Origin: Dermanyssus gallinae
Lineage: Eukaryota > Arthropoda > Arachnida > Mesostigmata > Dermanyssidae
NCBI GenBank assembly: GCA_003439945.1
Contig: QVRM01006610.1
Span: 340,666 to 404,665 of the forward strand
Direction: 5' to 3'
DNA: 64,000 nt
Position 1 is the first letter of the stretch, and every line of letters starts with the position of its first letter. The notes beneath the pieces are model-generated. The model had not been told where the DNA came from. It searched no databases and saw only the letters and a list, made by a program, of their open reading frames with translations. Of this stretch, positions 34,851 through 46,214 are shown piece by piece. A program made the translations under genes and the position numbers.

Positions 34851-35124
34851 TATATATACATATAAGCTCGCCTCCCCGCTCTCTTTCGTCTCTTGTGCAA
34901 GCTTTCCTCGTGATACATGCGAACTGGTCGTCGATGGAATCGTTTTGCGTTTGAGCTTTTAAGATGTCACCTGGTCTGTCCGCTGTTTGCACCGCTTAAA
35001 AGCTCGACGAATTCGGTGAGCGCCAAATTAACGCAATTACGGGCTGGCTACTCTGTCGCACGACCGATACCACTTGCCGACACGCCGAAAGGCCTGCCGA
35101 CTAGGGACTTGGTCCGCGTACTGC
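34191..35124. other. Intergenic, no gene seen
   Basis: Contains (TA)n with TAAATA variants at 34813-34864. ORFs at 34470-34775 and 34917-35222 show no known motif. Confidence 0.5.
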
Positions 35125-36190
35125 GTAACTGCTTTGACGCTACCGGCGACGGCAAACCGCCGTTTCGAGGCCAGCGTCAAGGCCGAGGCAGCAAAAATCT
35201 CGTTTTTGTTGCGAGCAGCTGACTATACGGCTAATGACTTCGGCGATCGGTCCGTAGCTGGACGACCGTAGCGCGAGAGTCTGCCTTGCTCAGTAAATGT
35301 TTGCGGCACTTTCTGCCCTTCCTGTGACTGACTTGCGCCGTTGTGGGTGGCCACTCAGTGACCATCTATTCTATAATGCCAGCTGGCTCAAGGAAACAAA
35401 GACTTTGTTGCACTAGCCAATACTGACTGACGATTGACCTCTTGAGTTGGAGACATTGTCGACGTTGATCTTTTCTGTCGACAGGTTCGACCCGAACCAA
35501 ATGCGTCTCGACATGCCATGCCATTTGTTGCTTGGTGCTTGCTCATTTTTTGTCACTCGCGACATGAGAAGTACATTTTGGAAGATAGTATGTAATGCTA
35601 CCAGCCTAATTTCAGCAGTCTCGTCGGCAAATGTCAGCGTTGAGACAAGTGTGGTAACCTCGTGTAGCCTGACTATGACTGGTAGTCGTTTGCATAAAGC
35701 GGAACCCCTCTTTGGAACGTGTTCGTTTTCGGAATGAGAAATAACGCGTTTTCGGAATGAGAAATAAGAACGCGTTATGGCACGCCCTGACAACCTGTGA
35801 CGGTAACCTTGCTGAGCGAGGTATCGTTGTGAGATGTTGTTACGGATCTAGTAGTACAGCGCTCACTTGACAATCGGGAAAGGTAGGGTAGAATATGCAA
35901 TATAGTCTACTTCTACCTGTGCGGCTGGTTCTGTATCGCGTATTAGCGCATCAGTAGTGGTCAAGTATAGCGTCTCATGTTAGTCACAACACATTGACAT
36001 CATGGACATTTACGACTAAAAAACAGACTCGTGAGTTGATTCGCACACACGAAACGAGATTTTTTTTTTCGAGGAGCGGACATTATATCTGTATCTGCGC
36101 CACACCGCTTGTATTCGATGGCCGACAACGGCCCGAAGAAAACGGGATTACGCCCCGAAAGCTACATAGCAAGTCGCAGCATGGCGTTCA
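35125..36190 (+). repeat. ~1-kb direct duplication, left copy
   Basis: Matches 36915-37940 in order: GGCTTTGACGC-like start, GCCAGCTGGCT..GCTCAGGGAAAC words, GACTGGT.GTTTGCATA, GAGAAATAA..ACGCGTTA, GAAAGGTAGGG...TCTACT, GTCTCA.GT..TCACAACACATTG, ACCGAAGAAAACGG. It has its own internal 22-bp tandem (CGTTTTCGGAATGAGAAATA, twice at 35727-35770). No coding potential is evident. Confidence 0.65.
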
Positions 36191-36914
36191 GCGTAGTAAC
36201 AGCAGAGCACAATAGACTCTTTCACTTATCACATCTAAACAGATGAGGAAGTCTAGTAACGTCACTTACGGACGGAAACGTCACTCGATGGATCGGATTC
36301 AACAACAAGTGGAATAATCCACCACCGCGCAATTTAGTCAAGAATATTTAGCGCTTCGAATATTTACCGTTTAGAACAAACAGGAATGAAAACCGCTCTT
36401 AGATTGGGCGGGGGGTGGGGGGGGGGAGGGGTAGATAAAAACAACCTCCTTAAAAATGTTTTTAATTCTAGATTGCGGGGGGGGGGGGTTGTCCGCTTCT
36501 GCTAACTGAACGTGCCGCAATATGTCTGTGGTGACGGTGATGATAGAATCGCACCCACCCTAGCCGGCGTCAGGCTGCAGAATCGTGCTATTTTCGGGCT
36601 AGTGCAGATCACGCAAACAATGATTCCGATATCTCGGATAAGGCGGACTGCGATCGGTGCAGAAGTGCCACCTCTGGTCGTGTGCTGGTCTATGGAGGGC
36701 AGCCGTCTTGAGTTCAGGGCTTTCAGGAAGTCGGAACGGGCTGCCCTCGTCTGCGCCATTTGCAAGCCAGGCCAAACAGATTCGGCAAACAGAGCGCACA
36801 AACCGCTTACTTACGCTCTCTTACGTTGTGTTGCGTCGGTTTCACAGCGTTGTTGTTGTTGTTGACGACGACGCGACACCACCTACACCGCAACTAGAGG
36901 TCCGGCTCCAGAGA
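36191..36914. other. Spacer between the duplicated segments
   Basis: GC-mixed sequence with poly-G runs (36408-36430 and 36477-36488) and a GTTGTTGTTGTTGTTG run at 36849-36864. Overlapping ORFs on both strands at 36500-36865 are unconvincing. Confidence 0.45.
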
Positions 36915-37940
36915 CAAACGGCTTTGACGCAAGCGTCCACCCGAGAGTTCCCTTCGAAGGCGGCAAGGGATCGAGGCAGGGTCGAGGCAAACATGTGTTT
37001 GCTGCACGAAACGCGGCGATGATTAACTTGCCGTCCGTAACTGGAGCGACAGTGTCGGGACCTTCCTTGTTACAACTTACAGCGCGGCGGTTTCAGCCTT
37101 TCCTGTGGCTGTTGCCTCTCGCTGTTGCCTTTACACTCGGTGGCAACCAATTGCCAGCTGGCTACGCTCAGGGAAACGGACGTTTTCTTTTTTTCTCGAC
37201 ATTTTTCAATAATTGCTGTTGACCTTTTACGTTGACGTTGCATGCATTGTTGACGTTGAGACTAGATATATTCTACGTTTACGACTCGGCCAAAACCCAG
37301 TGCGTCTCAAGGTACCATTTTTTGCGCGTCGTTCGGCTAAGTGGATAAATGTGCGAATATAATATGCGGTGCTCATCATTCAGAGGTTTCATTCATTTCA
37401 TTTTTGGCCGCCTCGGCAAATGGCCTACCTTAAGCCAAAAACAAGTGGCCGTGTGCACATGTTATGACTGGTTCGTTTGCATAGAGCAGTCCCGTCTCAT
37501 GTCAGACTTCGCTTTCGTAGTGAGAAATAAGCACGCGTTACGGCGGTCCGACATCGCGACGCGGGCAATCTTGCTGAGGGCGATGTCGTTACAAGGTGTT
37601 GTTACTTTTGACTGGTCCAATACAGTGCTATTTGGCATTACTCGAACTCTCTCGGGAAAGGTAGGGCAGGATCTGTAATATATTCTACTCCACCCCATGC
37701 GGGCCTGTGTCGTGTTTTAGCACATCAATGCTGGTCAAATATATCGTCTCACGTCATTCGCAACACATTGGCATCATGAACCTTTACGACTATGCACACA
37801 CTTATGAGTTATTTCGCACATACAAAGCGTTTTTCTTCCGAGAGACAGTACGTACAGTAAGCTGCTTGTATTCCGGTGCGGTCGTCGATAACTACCGAAG
37901 AAAACGGAGCTACGAGCCCGCACGGGTTTTAGTGTAGAAA
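36915..37940 (+). repeat. ~1-kb direct duplication, right copy
   Basis: Counterpart of 35125-36190, offset about 1.79 kb and diverged, with many small indels. The pair could be old LTRs or a segmental tandem duplication; no LTR-type ends or internal pol were found. Confidence 0.65.
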
Positions 37941-40368
37941 GCAGACTATCAATAAACAATGTCCTATTCACCAGGTACATAGTGCATAGTTATCATTACT
38001 AGGTATGTTCGAACGCTGCCTTTCACGAGTCGGAGCTGTGAATCGGCCGGTTCTGCCTGCGAAGGCGTGCCAGGTACCACGCACTCCGCTTCCGTTAAGC
38101 AGACATGCTACGATATCCCTGTGGACGCAGGATATCGCGGCACGTCTGCTCGCGCTCTAGCGACACGGTGCAGGACCGTGTCGTTTTCTGGCCATTGCTG
38201 CTGCTCTGACAGACGACGATTCCGACTCAGCAGAATCGGCGGTGAGTCGGCGCGAAGTGGTCGCTGCAGTTTGCAGCGTGATTATAGAGTATGCTATATG
38301 CTATGCTATGCTATGCTAGCTAATTAAGACAACCTTGGTATGCTCATTCGTCTAACAGATAGATCCGGCCCAAAGGGCCACGTTTCCTCTTCCTAGAACT
38401 CTATCGGAAGTCGAGATGACGCGATGGTGCGCGAGCGCGGTTGCATACACACGCAGACTCACGGATTTACAGATATGCGACCATGGTACCAGCACACGTC
38501 TGATGATGGGTGAGGTATAAACGGCTCATAGAGAGCTGATAACGGAAACGGTGTGAGGGATGTCGTTACGCACTGCGCTACATGGCCCGCAAGACGGAGC
38601 CGAGAACAAGCCGAAATTGCTGATTTGGAGGCGATCTTTGAAGAAGGAATAATACGTGCTAATCTCGTAATGACGTGTGCGTGTGTGTGGTTGGTCATTG
38701 TGACGTCGCCTTGTTTGTATGCCTACAGGAGGAAACACCCGATCCCACACCGTACGCTCGATGCAGGATTTCGAAGCGAGACATCACAGCGGTCACAACG
38801 AGCCGCGCCAAAACGTGTGGCTAGCGTTAAACTCCGCCTGCGGAGGTCTCGCTACGCAACTGTCGTAGGGCTTCCTGGATTGTTGGTACTTGCTTTATAG
38901 CGTACTTACGTCTATGCCGACTTTGTGGTGGACTTTTACTTTTGTGTCGCGTTGCCCCCTATGACACTAAGTCGCTTAGTAAAAGTGTTAGAAAAGGGTG
39001 ACGCGCGACGCCACGAATTACGCCCTGTTCGACGGAAGCATGGCGCACACTCTTTATGGAACGGGTGCGATTCTAAGAATAGTTCTAGCCCTGTGCAGCC
39101 GGACGGTCTGGTACCTAGTCGCAATGCTCGAATCTGACGAATGCACGTGACACACCGACCCGTTTTAAGTCTTTTGAACAATACTGTAGTTTTGAGTTAA
39201 GTCTTTTGAACAATACAAAGTTTTGAGACACGGTAATTTTAAAAAGGTTTTCGTCTGATAACGACCCAGACAACAACAGCGACAACAACAACAACAACAA
39301 TAATAGCAACAACTGCAACCACAGCAATTTCGTAACGAACGTAATCGCATCCTTGTATTAGTAGATTGGTAGATATCTATCTACCAGCTTACGAGTATGA
39401 GGCGACCAAAATATTACATGCCCTATCTTTCCCACCCTAGAAGAGTGACAGATCTCAGCCCTGCCTAAGTGCAGTGCTAAAGCCTCTTCCTGGAGTCTCC
39501 GCCTGCTTGATCGTAGAGAGCCCGGCATCAGATAGCCTCAGCGCGATATTTAATTCGTTTTTGCAGCCTAAGGGCGAAATAGATGAGATGTGTGTGGTCG
39601 ATTACAGTGTATGTTCGGTGGTAGAGGGCATCTGCAAAGAGCCAAATGCGCATTATCCTATTTGCTTTGTGTGATGCGGATGCTATGCGGTGCGGTCTTG
39701 GTGGCCGCACTTACTGGCCAATACCTAACTCAGTAGGTATTTATACGTATATCACAAACCATTTGTCAAACGATAATTGGGTACTGTCTAACATTCGGTT
39801 AGTGAGCTCGACAGCACAGGGTGAATTAAGTGGCATGCGGTCCCAATTGTACATTAAGCCCAGTTTAAACAAGGTGAATGCCGAAGCGGATTAAAAATCG
39901 ACCATGATCGAAAAAAAACGGGGAGCACAGATGTCTCAATAAAAAGAGATGGTGCATTACCATCCATACCCCCCCCCCCATTTAATTAAGCCCAGTGTGG
40001 TATGAAGACATTTCGTAGTGATTGTTCTCCAAGCAGAATATCGCTTGGATTAACTAAACGCTAACCAGCAACCACGCTACTACTAGAGTGTTAGCGCCTA
40101 ACTTCAGCCGGCTGGGGCGACAATTTTTTTTTATCAGATTGCCAAGCGACTTAAGCTGCTAAGGCGCTAGATAATCGCTAGAGGTCGCCTTTAGGCATAC
40201 TACCAGGCCCTAACATGATTTCGTCGCCAGCTCCTTATAGGACATATGTGGGAATGACACTTACATCAGTAATACTAATAACTGTGCGTTTAAAAAAATA
40301 GTCTCACTACGATTTTGTAGGTTAGGTGGGGCCACTGTATAGCTGCCAACAGTTAGAACAGGCAGCGT

Positions 40369-40372
<4 letters not shown>
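37941..40372. other. Intergenic, no gene seen
   Basis: Contains ATGCT pentamer repeats at 38290-38317, a CAACAA run at 39277-39300, and a perfect inverted repeat TGGTAGATATCTATCTACCA at 39367-39386. No supported gene. Confidence 0.5.
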
Positions 40373-40409
<37 letters not shown>

Positions 40410-40614
40410 GTGGTAGTATTAAGTTCGCAATGGACGTGAAGAGACCAAAGAGGACCCCGTTCCGGAAGGCCTTCAACGTGAATAACAGTAGACAACGTTT
40501 AAAAACTTAAACTCAACAATGGCCATATTTATATCTTGCAGATATGCACATCTTGTAGATCAGTTGATCAACTATCTCGACTGATATTTTAAGCCGTTAA
40601 AGGCTGGCAGCGAA

Positions 40615-41118
40615 GTGCGTTCTGAAAATGTTAAATTTCCAGCAAATGCACGCTCGTTGGGAGATGTTCGATTTAAGCCATCAAGTGGTACCAGAAAACC
40701 CTGGATTGCTTCAGAAAGTGACTTCGGGAGACGAGTCATTGGTATACGATTACGGCATCGTGACCAAAGCCCAATCCTCCCAGTAGTGCCTCAAAGGAGA
40801 GAGTTGATCGGAGAAGTTCGGACAGAGCAGATCCAATACCAACAACTTTTGGCTGTTTTTGTCTACAAAGAATTCATCTTCCACGAATTTGGCCACCTTG
40901 TCCTACGGCTAGAAATACTACGACGAAATTTTAAGAAGATTGCGCAGCAACGGGGCGAGGTGCTAAACTCGGGCAAACAGCTCTTAGATCATCTATCACG
41001 ACAACGCATCGGCGCACACATCGCTACTGATTCCAAAATAGTTGATGAAAAATTCAATTTCTATATTTCCGCATCTTTCCCTTGGGACATATTTGAGAAT
41101 TTCGTTTCGAAATTATAG
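40615..41118 (+). CDS. Unassigned 167-codon ORF (possible host exon or decayed element)
   Basis: This is the longest ORF in the window that is neither low-complexity nor recognisably retroelement-derived. The middle (YKEFIFHEFGHLVLRLEILR, NFKKIAQQRGEVLNSGKQLL, DHLSRQR) is strongly helical with the G-K-x-L-L spacing seen in spectrin-type repeats; that resemblance is only suggestive. The printed start is not an ATG context I trust: the first codon is TTG-like sequence and the first in-frame methionine is uncertain. A CAG at ~40609-40611 could be a splice acceptor, but no clear donor follows before the stop. It could equally be a chance ORF. Confidence 0.25.
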   Translation: MRSENVKFPANARSLGDVRFKPSSGTRKPWIASESDFGRRVIGIRLRHRDQSPILPVVPQRRELIGEVRTEQIQYQQLLAVFVYKEFIFHEFGHLVLRLEILRRNFKKIAQQRGEVLNSGKQLLDHLSRQRIGAHIATDSKIVDEKFNFYISASFPWDIFENFVSKL

Positions 41119-41394
41119 AGGAGATCGAGAAAAATTGGCCGGAGCAACTCAACTTGATTTCGAAAGTCGCGTGGCACAAGTGCATTGCAACGGGCAGGAC
41201 TTTCTACTAGCCTTTGCTGTATATACATATATATATTTATATATAATGCCGCCGTCATATAATTCGGGAGAAGGAATCGTTGTTTGCACGAACTCGACGC
41301 TGCACTTAGTTTCTCTATAGGAGGGATGCTTGTCTTGCAATCGCGCAAGTCTGTCCACCTATATCGGCAACAACACGAGTGTCACAGATTTTAG

Positions 41395-41511
41395 TAATTC
41401 TCACTCTCGCTCCGAAACAGGACTTCTCGAGGACCATGTAGAACTGTGTTTGTTTTAACGAGTTTTACAATGTCCTATATATCTTTTAACAAAACTCCGG
41501 ACACCTTGCTT
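41395..41511. mobile_element. Decayed half of the 29142-29754 MITE family
   Basis: GAAACAGGACTTCTCGAGGACCATGT, then TTTGTTTTAACGAGTTTTAC, TTTTAACAAAACTCCGGACA and (TA)n correspond in order to the right terminal repeat of 29142-29754 (GAAACAAAACTTCTCAGAGACCATGT, TTTGCTTTAACGAGCTCTAC, AATTCTGCAACACCC). It is diverged and lacks the left half. Confidence 0.55.
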
Positions 41512-41660
41512 ATATATATATATAATCTTTTTTTTTTGCTGTCGTAAACCACATGCATGGCAATCCATGATTTTGTTTCTGTGTAATATTGTTACAAGTA
41601 TCACGAAGGACTGTGTATGGTGGCTATCAGGGGTATATATATATATATATATATATATAT

Positions 41661-43736
41661 GCGAAAGACGCTTCTGCCCTTGGTTAATGTCACACATAAG
41701 AAAAGTGGGAAAATTGGTTTCTTTCTGTGTTATTCTGAGCTTGTTAGCCGGGCCTGGTCAGAACACAGACACAAATTGCCAGAACATCAAAACGCTATGC
41801 CGGTAACATACTACCTGTGTGCAGTGTAGTTGTGGCTGTTGAACGTTTAGCTCTGAAACAGGTACCTCATAGGGCACATGACTGTTTCAACGATTTTTTA
41901 CAGTTATAGTTAATTCAATGCTGCTTTATTTAGAAAACAGAGTGCTTGTCCTAACAAACAACACGTCAACAGCAGAGATGATCGCCAGAATGTTTTGATG
42001 GGTTTTGACGGCGCAATACACCCAGAAATATAACACACACATTTATGCAGCCGCAAACCGAATTTGAAACGTTTCTGTGTCCCGAATTTTACAGCAGTCT
42101 GGAAGAAAACCATCGTATTGAACGATCCTGTGGACAATTCTTAATTAGTCTACTGTTCTCATGAGCTGCGTGCCCTTTAGTAAGAATCTTCTGAGCGCCC
42201 GTTGTGATAATTCGTTCAACTCACAAATGTACCAGAGGATGGCAAAAAAAGGCGTTAATCAGTCAGTCCACTGATAAATGCCTCAACATTGCGTCAAATG
42301 AAATTGCTCATGGGGGCGTGGCGAGAGAATATGCACTAAAATTATACTATTTGCTCGGTTAATGCGGCCTAGGGGGCCTCCAACTACGTTAATACCGGGA
42401 TTGGGAGATTGGCATAAGGAGGCTAGACACTGGCCGAGACAGCTTATCCAGACCTCGGGCCCTCATTCGAGAAAAAGCATGGTGAGGTGATCTACGATCT
42501 TATACAAGTTCTGAGGTGTTACGGCAAAGAATTGTTAGAGCGTCAAACGTTACGTGTACACGGTACACGGGAGAGAGTGCAATTTGACCCACAAGCTCGA
42601 GCACCGTATCTGCATTGAGAACAACAGTGAAATCATGCGTGAGATAAATATCAGGGTGTCCCTTTAAGGATTGCGTCCATGGTCATTTTTGGGCGCCCAG
42701 TTTAATGCCAAAAAGATCGGTAAAGCTCGATGATGATCGCCTTGTATATTTCGAAAGATATGAAGAGTAAGGAAGAACCGCAAAAAATGCCGATAAAATG
42801 CCAGCTACCCTGAGTCACATTTCCACGCCGAAAAGAGTCTGCCTCGACCTTCGGTATAGCAAATATTTAACAAGTCGACCAAACTCGCTCTGCGCAAATG
42901 CAGCTTGCGTAAGCCTCCAACTTTTGAATCGAAATAACATCGAAATTGCCAGCTGTCTTCATCATACATTACTAGATTGTGCGTATTACGGCGCAATTGA
43001 AAATACCTGTGTAACCATAGACATCAAAACCTCGTGAACTGTTATGTCGCCACTGGATGCGCATAGAGTGCTATTACCAGCATTTTGCTCTCGGGGATCG
43101 TCGATTAGGTTGGCATCAGCCATAGCCACAGATCAAACTACACACAGATATATTCTTAGGGACAAGGCGTCCTCAGGACTATTATGAATTTCCGCTTAGA
43201 CTAATGGGCCGAAGTGATTCCTAGCGGACGTTTGACGACTTGACAGAACGTCAGTTTTCGTCAGAAAAGACGATCTGACGTAATCAATCTTACACGTGCC
43301 ACGACAAAGCATACTGATTCTAAGCTGCAAACCGTGAAATACATTTGTAAGCTAGCAGCTGTGCCAAAGTTCAATATACCGTATTTTTAAAGTTTGCCTT
43401 AACTTATATATATATATATATATATAAACGGTTTATTCAATATGATCGTATGATCACAGCAGGTTTTCGTAGAAAAGCATGCTGAAGGTGATTTTTCATA
43501 AAAATATGCTTTTGAACACAAAACATACGTTATCATGCCAAACTCGACAACGGTAAAATTGCTACGAGTGTATATCTGCCATCCCCTGCAGTTAAGAGGA
43601 GCAACTGTGTGATGAAAATGCCTTAAATGGCAATTGGCCCAATTGGTGAACTCTAGCCGCTCTTTATGACCCGTGGGCCAAAGAACTTGCGTCACCTGTA
43701 TTTTACATGGATACATCGATGGATCAGACTTCTCAC
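41661..43736. other. Intergenic, no gene seen
   Basis: Short ORFs at 41910-42137 (-) and 42798-43037 (+) carry no recognisable motif. A (TA)n lies at 43406-43427. Confidence 0.5.
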
Positions 43737-43740
43737 AAAA

Positions 43741-43750
43741 GACCCAGCTA
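43741..43750 (+). repeat. Target-site duplication of intact R1-clade element, left copy
   Basis: GACCCAGCTA (preceded by AAAA), repeated at 49355-49364 directly after the poly(A). The AAAA may also belong to the duplication, which would make it 14 bp. Confidence 0.88.
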
Positions 43751-43751
43751 C

Positions 43752-43785
43752 AGTCTCGACCCGACCGCCGTAGCGTACGGACGTG
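43752..43785 (+). promoter_or_regulatory. Internal RNA polymerase II promoter (Inr + DPE) of R1-clade element
   Basis: With A of CAGTC (43752) as +1, GGACGTG occupies +28 to +34 (43779-43785). Inr plus DPE (consensus around RGWCGTG at +28) is the known downstream-promoter layout of jockey- and I-type arthropod non-LTR elements; it lets the element carry its own promoter. The +1 coincides with the TSD boundary, an independent check. Confidence 0.72.
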
Positions 43786-43966
43786 TTTTGTGAGTGCTCC
43801 GTGATAAAGGGTGATAGTGGGAGCCTGTCGCATCTGCGGCAAACGCAACCACTACTCCCGACACCTCAGGTCAGCACCAAGTTCCGGACTACTCATCTAC
43901 GACAGCAACGACTACGCGGGTGAGAAATTTCCAACTTCATACTGTCTAATACTGAGTGTAAGAGAC

Positions 43967-44107
43967 GGCAATTCGAACGGCACCACGTGCGGCAATTCGA
44001 ACGCCGTTACGTGCAGAATCGAAGCGCCGCCACGTACAATTTCGAAACACCGCCGCGTACAATTTCGAAACACCGCCGCGTGCAGCAACTCGAACGGCGC
44101 CACGTAC
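43967..44107 (+). repeat. Six tandem 23-24-bp repeats in the R1-clade 5' UTR
   Basis: Units at 43967, 43991, 44015, 44038, 44061 and 44084, consensus AATTCGAACGCCGCCACGTGC. Each unit has TCGAA-type and CACGTG/CACGTA-type (E-box-like) words. The fourth and fifth units differ by one base, suggesting recent unit duplication. Confidence 0.88.
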
Positions 44108-44291
44108 GCGATAACTCGAGAGCGGAAGCGCGCCAAAACTTAAACGTTGCGAAAAGACTCCAAGTCGACAGATTAGCAAGTGCGGGTAATACACGCACAT
44201 TTGCTAACTGAAGGACGGGAGTAGCTGAGCACAGACTCGGCGACCCAAGACTTAAGCCCGGCAGGTCTCAGTCTTGCCACCCCCCTCCGTG

Positions 44292-46214
44292 ATGGCCGCC
44301 TCTGGCGGCAGCCCGACAGGGCCCTCAGCTACTCAAGAGTTACATGACGAGGAACTCTCTAGCATGCTTGAGGAAGCATGGAGACCTGCGTCACAATTCA
44401 GTAGACGCAACTCTCGCGCTCTGAATCGACAAGCGAGCCTCCAGACAAAACAGGCTCAGGAACAGCCGCCTCTACCAGTAGCAAAACCTGAGGAAGCAAC
44501 ACTCCCAGACGAAGCTATGGACACTCAGAGCGAGCCTAGATCTGCCTCCCTTAAGAGAAAAGCTAGCTACACTCCTGAATCAGAGAAGAAAACCCGCGCG
44601 CCTACTAGTCCTGAGCAAGAAGAGCCTCCTTCGCCTAGCTATGTAAACGAAAAAGACCTACAGTTCCTACTGACGTCAGTGGCCGACATAGAACAACTAG
44701 TCAGCAAACACCGAACTACGCACCTGCAAATCTCTAAAGCAGTGCGAACTATGGGCCTAAATATACGTGAAATCTGCCGTAGAGCGCTTGACGTAGGTTT
44801 CACTCCCGCCAGAACAAAGGGACAGTCCGTCGAAACAAATACCGACCCACTCCCAGAGCTTGCACCTCTCCCGCCGCCAGAGGAATTTATAGCTGCAGAG
44901 ATACAAGGCCTTCTCGTTAAAGAGGAACTAACCGACGAACAATATGCAGACCTCATGCAAAGGGAGTGGCCGACGCGCACTTATACTAGCACCAGCCTCA
45001 GTAAAGCAAGTATTTTAGCTGACAAGGCCCCAGCAAGAGCCTTACTGCTTTCACAAAAGTCCGACAAAGACGAACGCCTTATAAACAGACTATCGCCACA
45101 GTTCCCTGGACTGCAGGATGCATTGCCGCACCTTAAGGAAGGGAAGACTATTTTCCTGCAAAATCGGGACATCCTAACAATCGAGGGAGTTGAAAACACT
45201 CCAGCTCCAACACGAGCACTCTACGCACGGATGATCCCGCATACTGAAGAAAACGAAAACGATTTTTCTTTGCAAGTCCTGAGAGAGGCAGCAACCAGTC
45301 TCTGCGGCTTCCTTAGAACTAGAGACATCCAGGCAGCGGCAGTGGCCATCCCGGCAACAGCCGATATTACTCTGTTGAGAAAAGTATTAGAACAAGCCCT
45401 GGCGAAACATCCAGGAATGACCGTGGAAATCCGAGTTAAAGGCCGGAAAATAGAAGAGGCTCACGACAAAAAGAAGAGAAAGAAGCCTGACTCTACCTTT
45501 GCAGTTGTCGTGAAGTCAGGCAATGCATCCTATGCTGAAGCCCTACGTGCACTCAGGAACAACATTGACCCAGCGACAGCTGGAGTGGATGTTAAAAGAG
45601 CCTCAAGAACAGCTACAGGCGAAATCCGACTGATCGTGCAAGGGACCACTCCCGATGCCACCGGCAGATTTCTTCAGCACATAAAGGAGAAGGCGTCTTT
45701 GGAAGCGACAGCCCAAGCGGTCTCACAGACCAAGGCTATGATAATCCGGGACCTAGATGAGTCCATCGAGCCGAAAGACATCCTCAAAGCGCTTACCAAG
45801 AACGGAGCACCGGAAATGGCTTTTACCTTAAGTCCGCTAAAGAAAACCCGGGCGGGCGACTTCTCGTGCATTGTTAAAATGCCACCAGAGGAAGCCCAAA
45901 GACTTCTACGTCAAAGACATATACACCTTGGCTGGACTCGGTGCCGCATAGACGAAATGGTCTCGGTACCGCAGTGCTCACTGTGCCTGAGCTTTAACCA
46001 CACGGCCAGGGACTGTACCGCAGCCCGACCAACCCAACCTCGCTGCTTCAAATGCGGAGGACAAGGACACGTCGCAAAGAGCTGCACGGCCAATAGTAGG
46101 TGCTACGTATGCAACGTAGATGGACACTACGCCACTACAACGCAATGCCCAGCATATAGACAACGGGTTACAAACCTCCGAGTAAGCCACAATCAAAATG
46201 ACCAGCAAAATTAA
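44292..46214 (+). CDS. R1-clade ORF1 (Gag-like nucleic-acid-binding protein)
   Basis: 640 codons from the ATG at 44292 (MAASGGSPTGPSATQELHDE). The open frame extends to 44274, but only a TTG stands there. The N-terminal ~130 residues are Pro/Glu/Lys-rich and probably disordered; a helical middle (EKDLQFLLTSVADIEQLVSK) and an RNA-recognition-like C-terminal half follow (FAVVVKSGNASYAEALRALR; TKAMIIRDLDESIEPKDILK). Three zinc knuckles close the protein: C-S-L-C...H...C at residue 562, C-F-K-C...H...C at 585 and C-Y-V-C...H...C at 604, the last with a longer H-x6-C spacing. Family role: it coats the element RNA into a particle. The stop overlaps the ORF2 start (46198), so translation of ORF2 probably depends on ORF1 termination/reinitiation; that coupling is inference. 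Confidence 0.9.
   Translation: MAASGGSPTGPSATQELHDEELSSMLEEAWRPASQFSRRNSRALNRQASLQTKQAQEQPPLPVAKPEEATLPDEAMDTQSEPRSASLKRKASYTPESEKKTRAPTSPEQEEPPSPSYVNEKDLQFLLTSVADIEQLVSKHRTTHLQISKAVRTMGLNIREICRRALDVGFTPARTKGQSVETNTDPLPELAPLPPPEEFIAAEIQGLLVKEELTDEQYADLMQREWPTRTYTSTSLSKASILADKAPARALLLSQKSDKDERLINRLSPQFPGLQDALPHLKEGKTIFLQNRDILTIEGVENTPAPTRALYARMIPHTEENENDFSLQVLREAATSLCGFLRTRDIQAAAVAIPATADITLLRKVLEQALAKHPGMTVEIRVKGRKIEEAHDKKKRKKPDSTFAVVVKSGNASYAEALRALRNNIDPATAGVDVKRASRTATGEIRLIVQGTTPDATGRFLQHIKEKASLEATAQAVSQTKAMIIRDLDESIEPKDILKALTKNGAPEMAFTLSPLKKTRAGDFSCIVKMPPEEAQRLLRQRHIHLGWTRCRIDEMVSVPQCSLCLSFNHTARDCTAARPTQPRCFKCGGQGHVAKSCTANSRCYVCNVDGHYATTTQCPAYRQRVTNLRVSHNQNDQQN

Noticed and set aside
36502..37022. 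Several overlapping ORFs of 66-121 codons
   Set aside because: Open on both strands in GC-rich sequence between duplicated non-coding segments; no motif in any frame.
43967..44107. CRISPR-like regular repeats
   Set aside because: The 24-bp units are directly adjacent with no spacers and lie in a retrotransposon 5' UTR of a eukaryote.
44274..44291. Upstream start of ORF1
   Set aside because: The codon at 44274 is TTG; the first ATG in frame is 44292.
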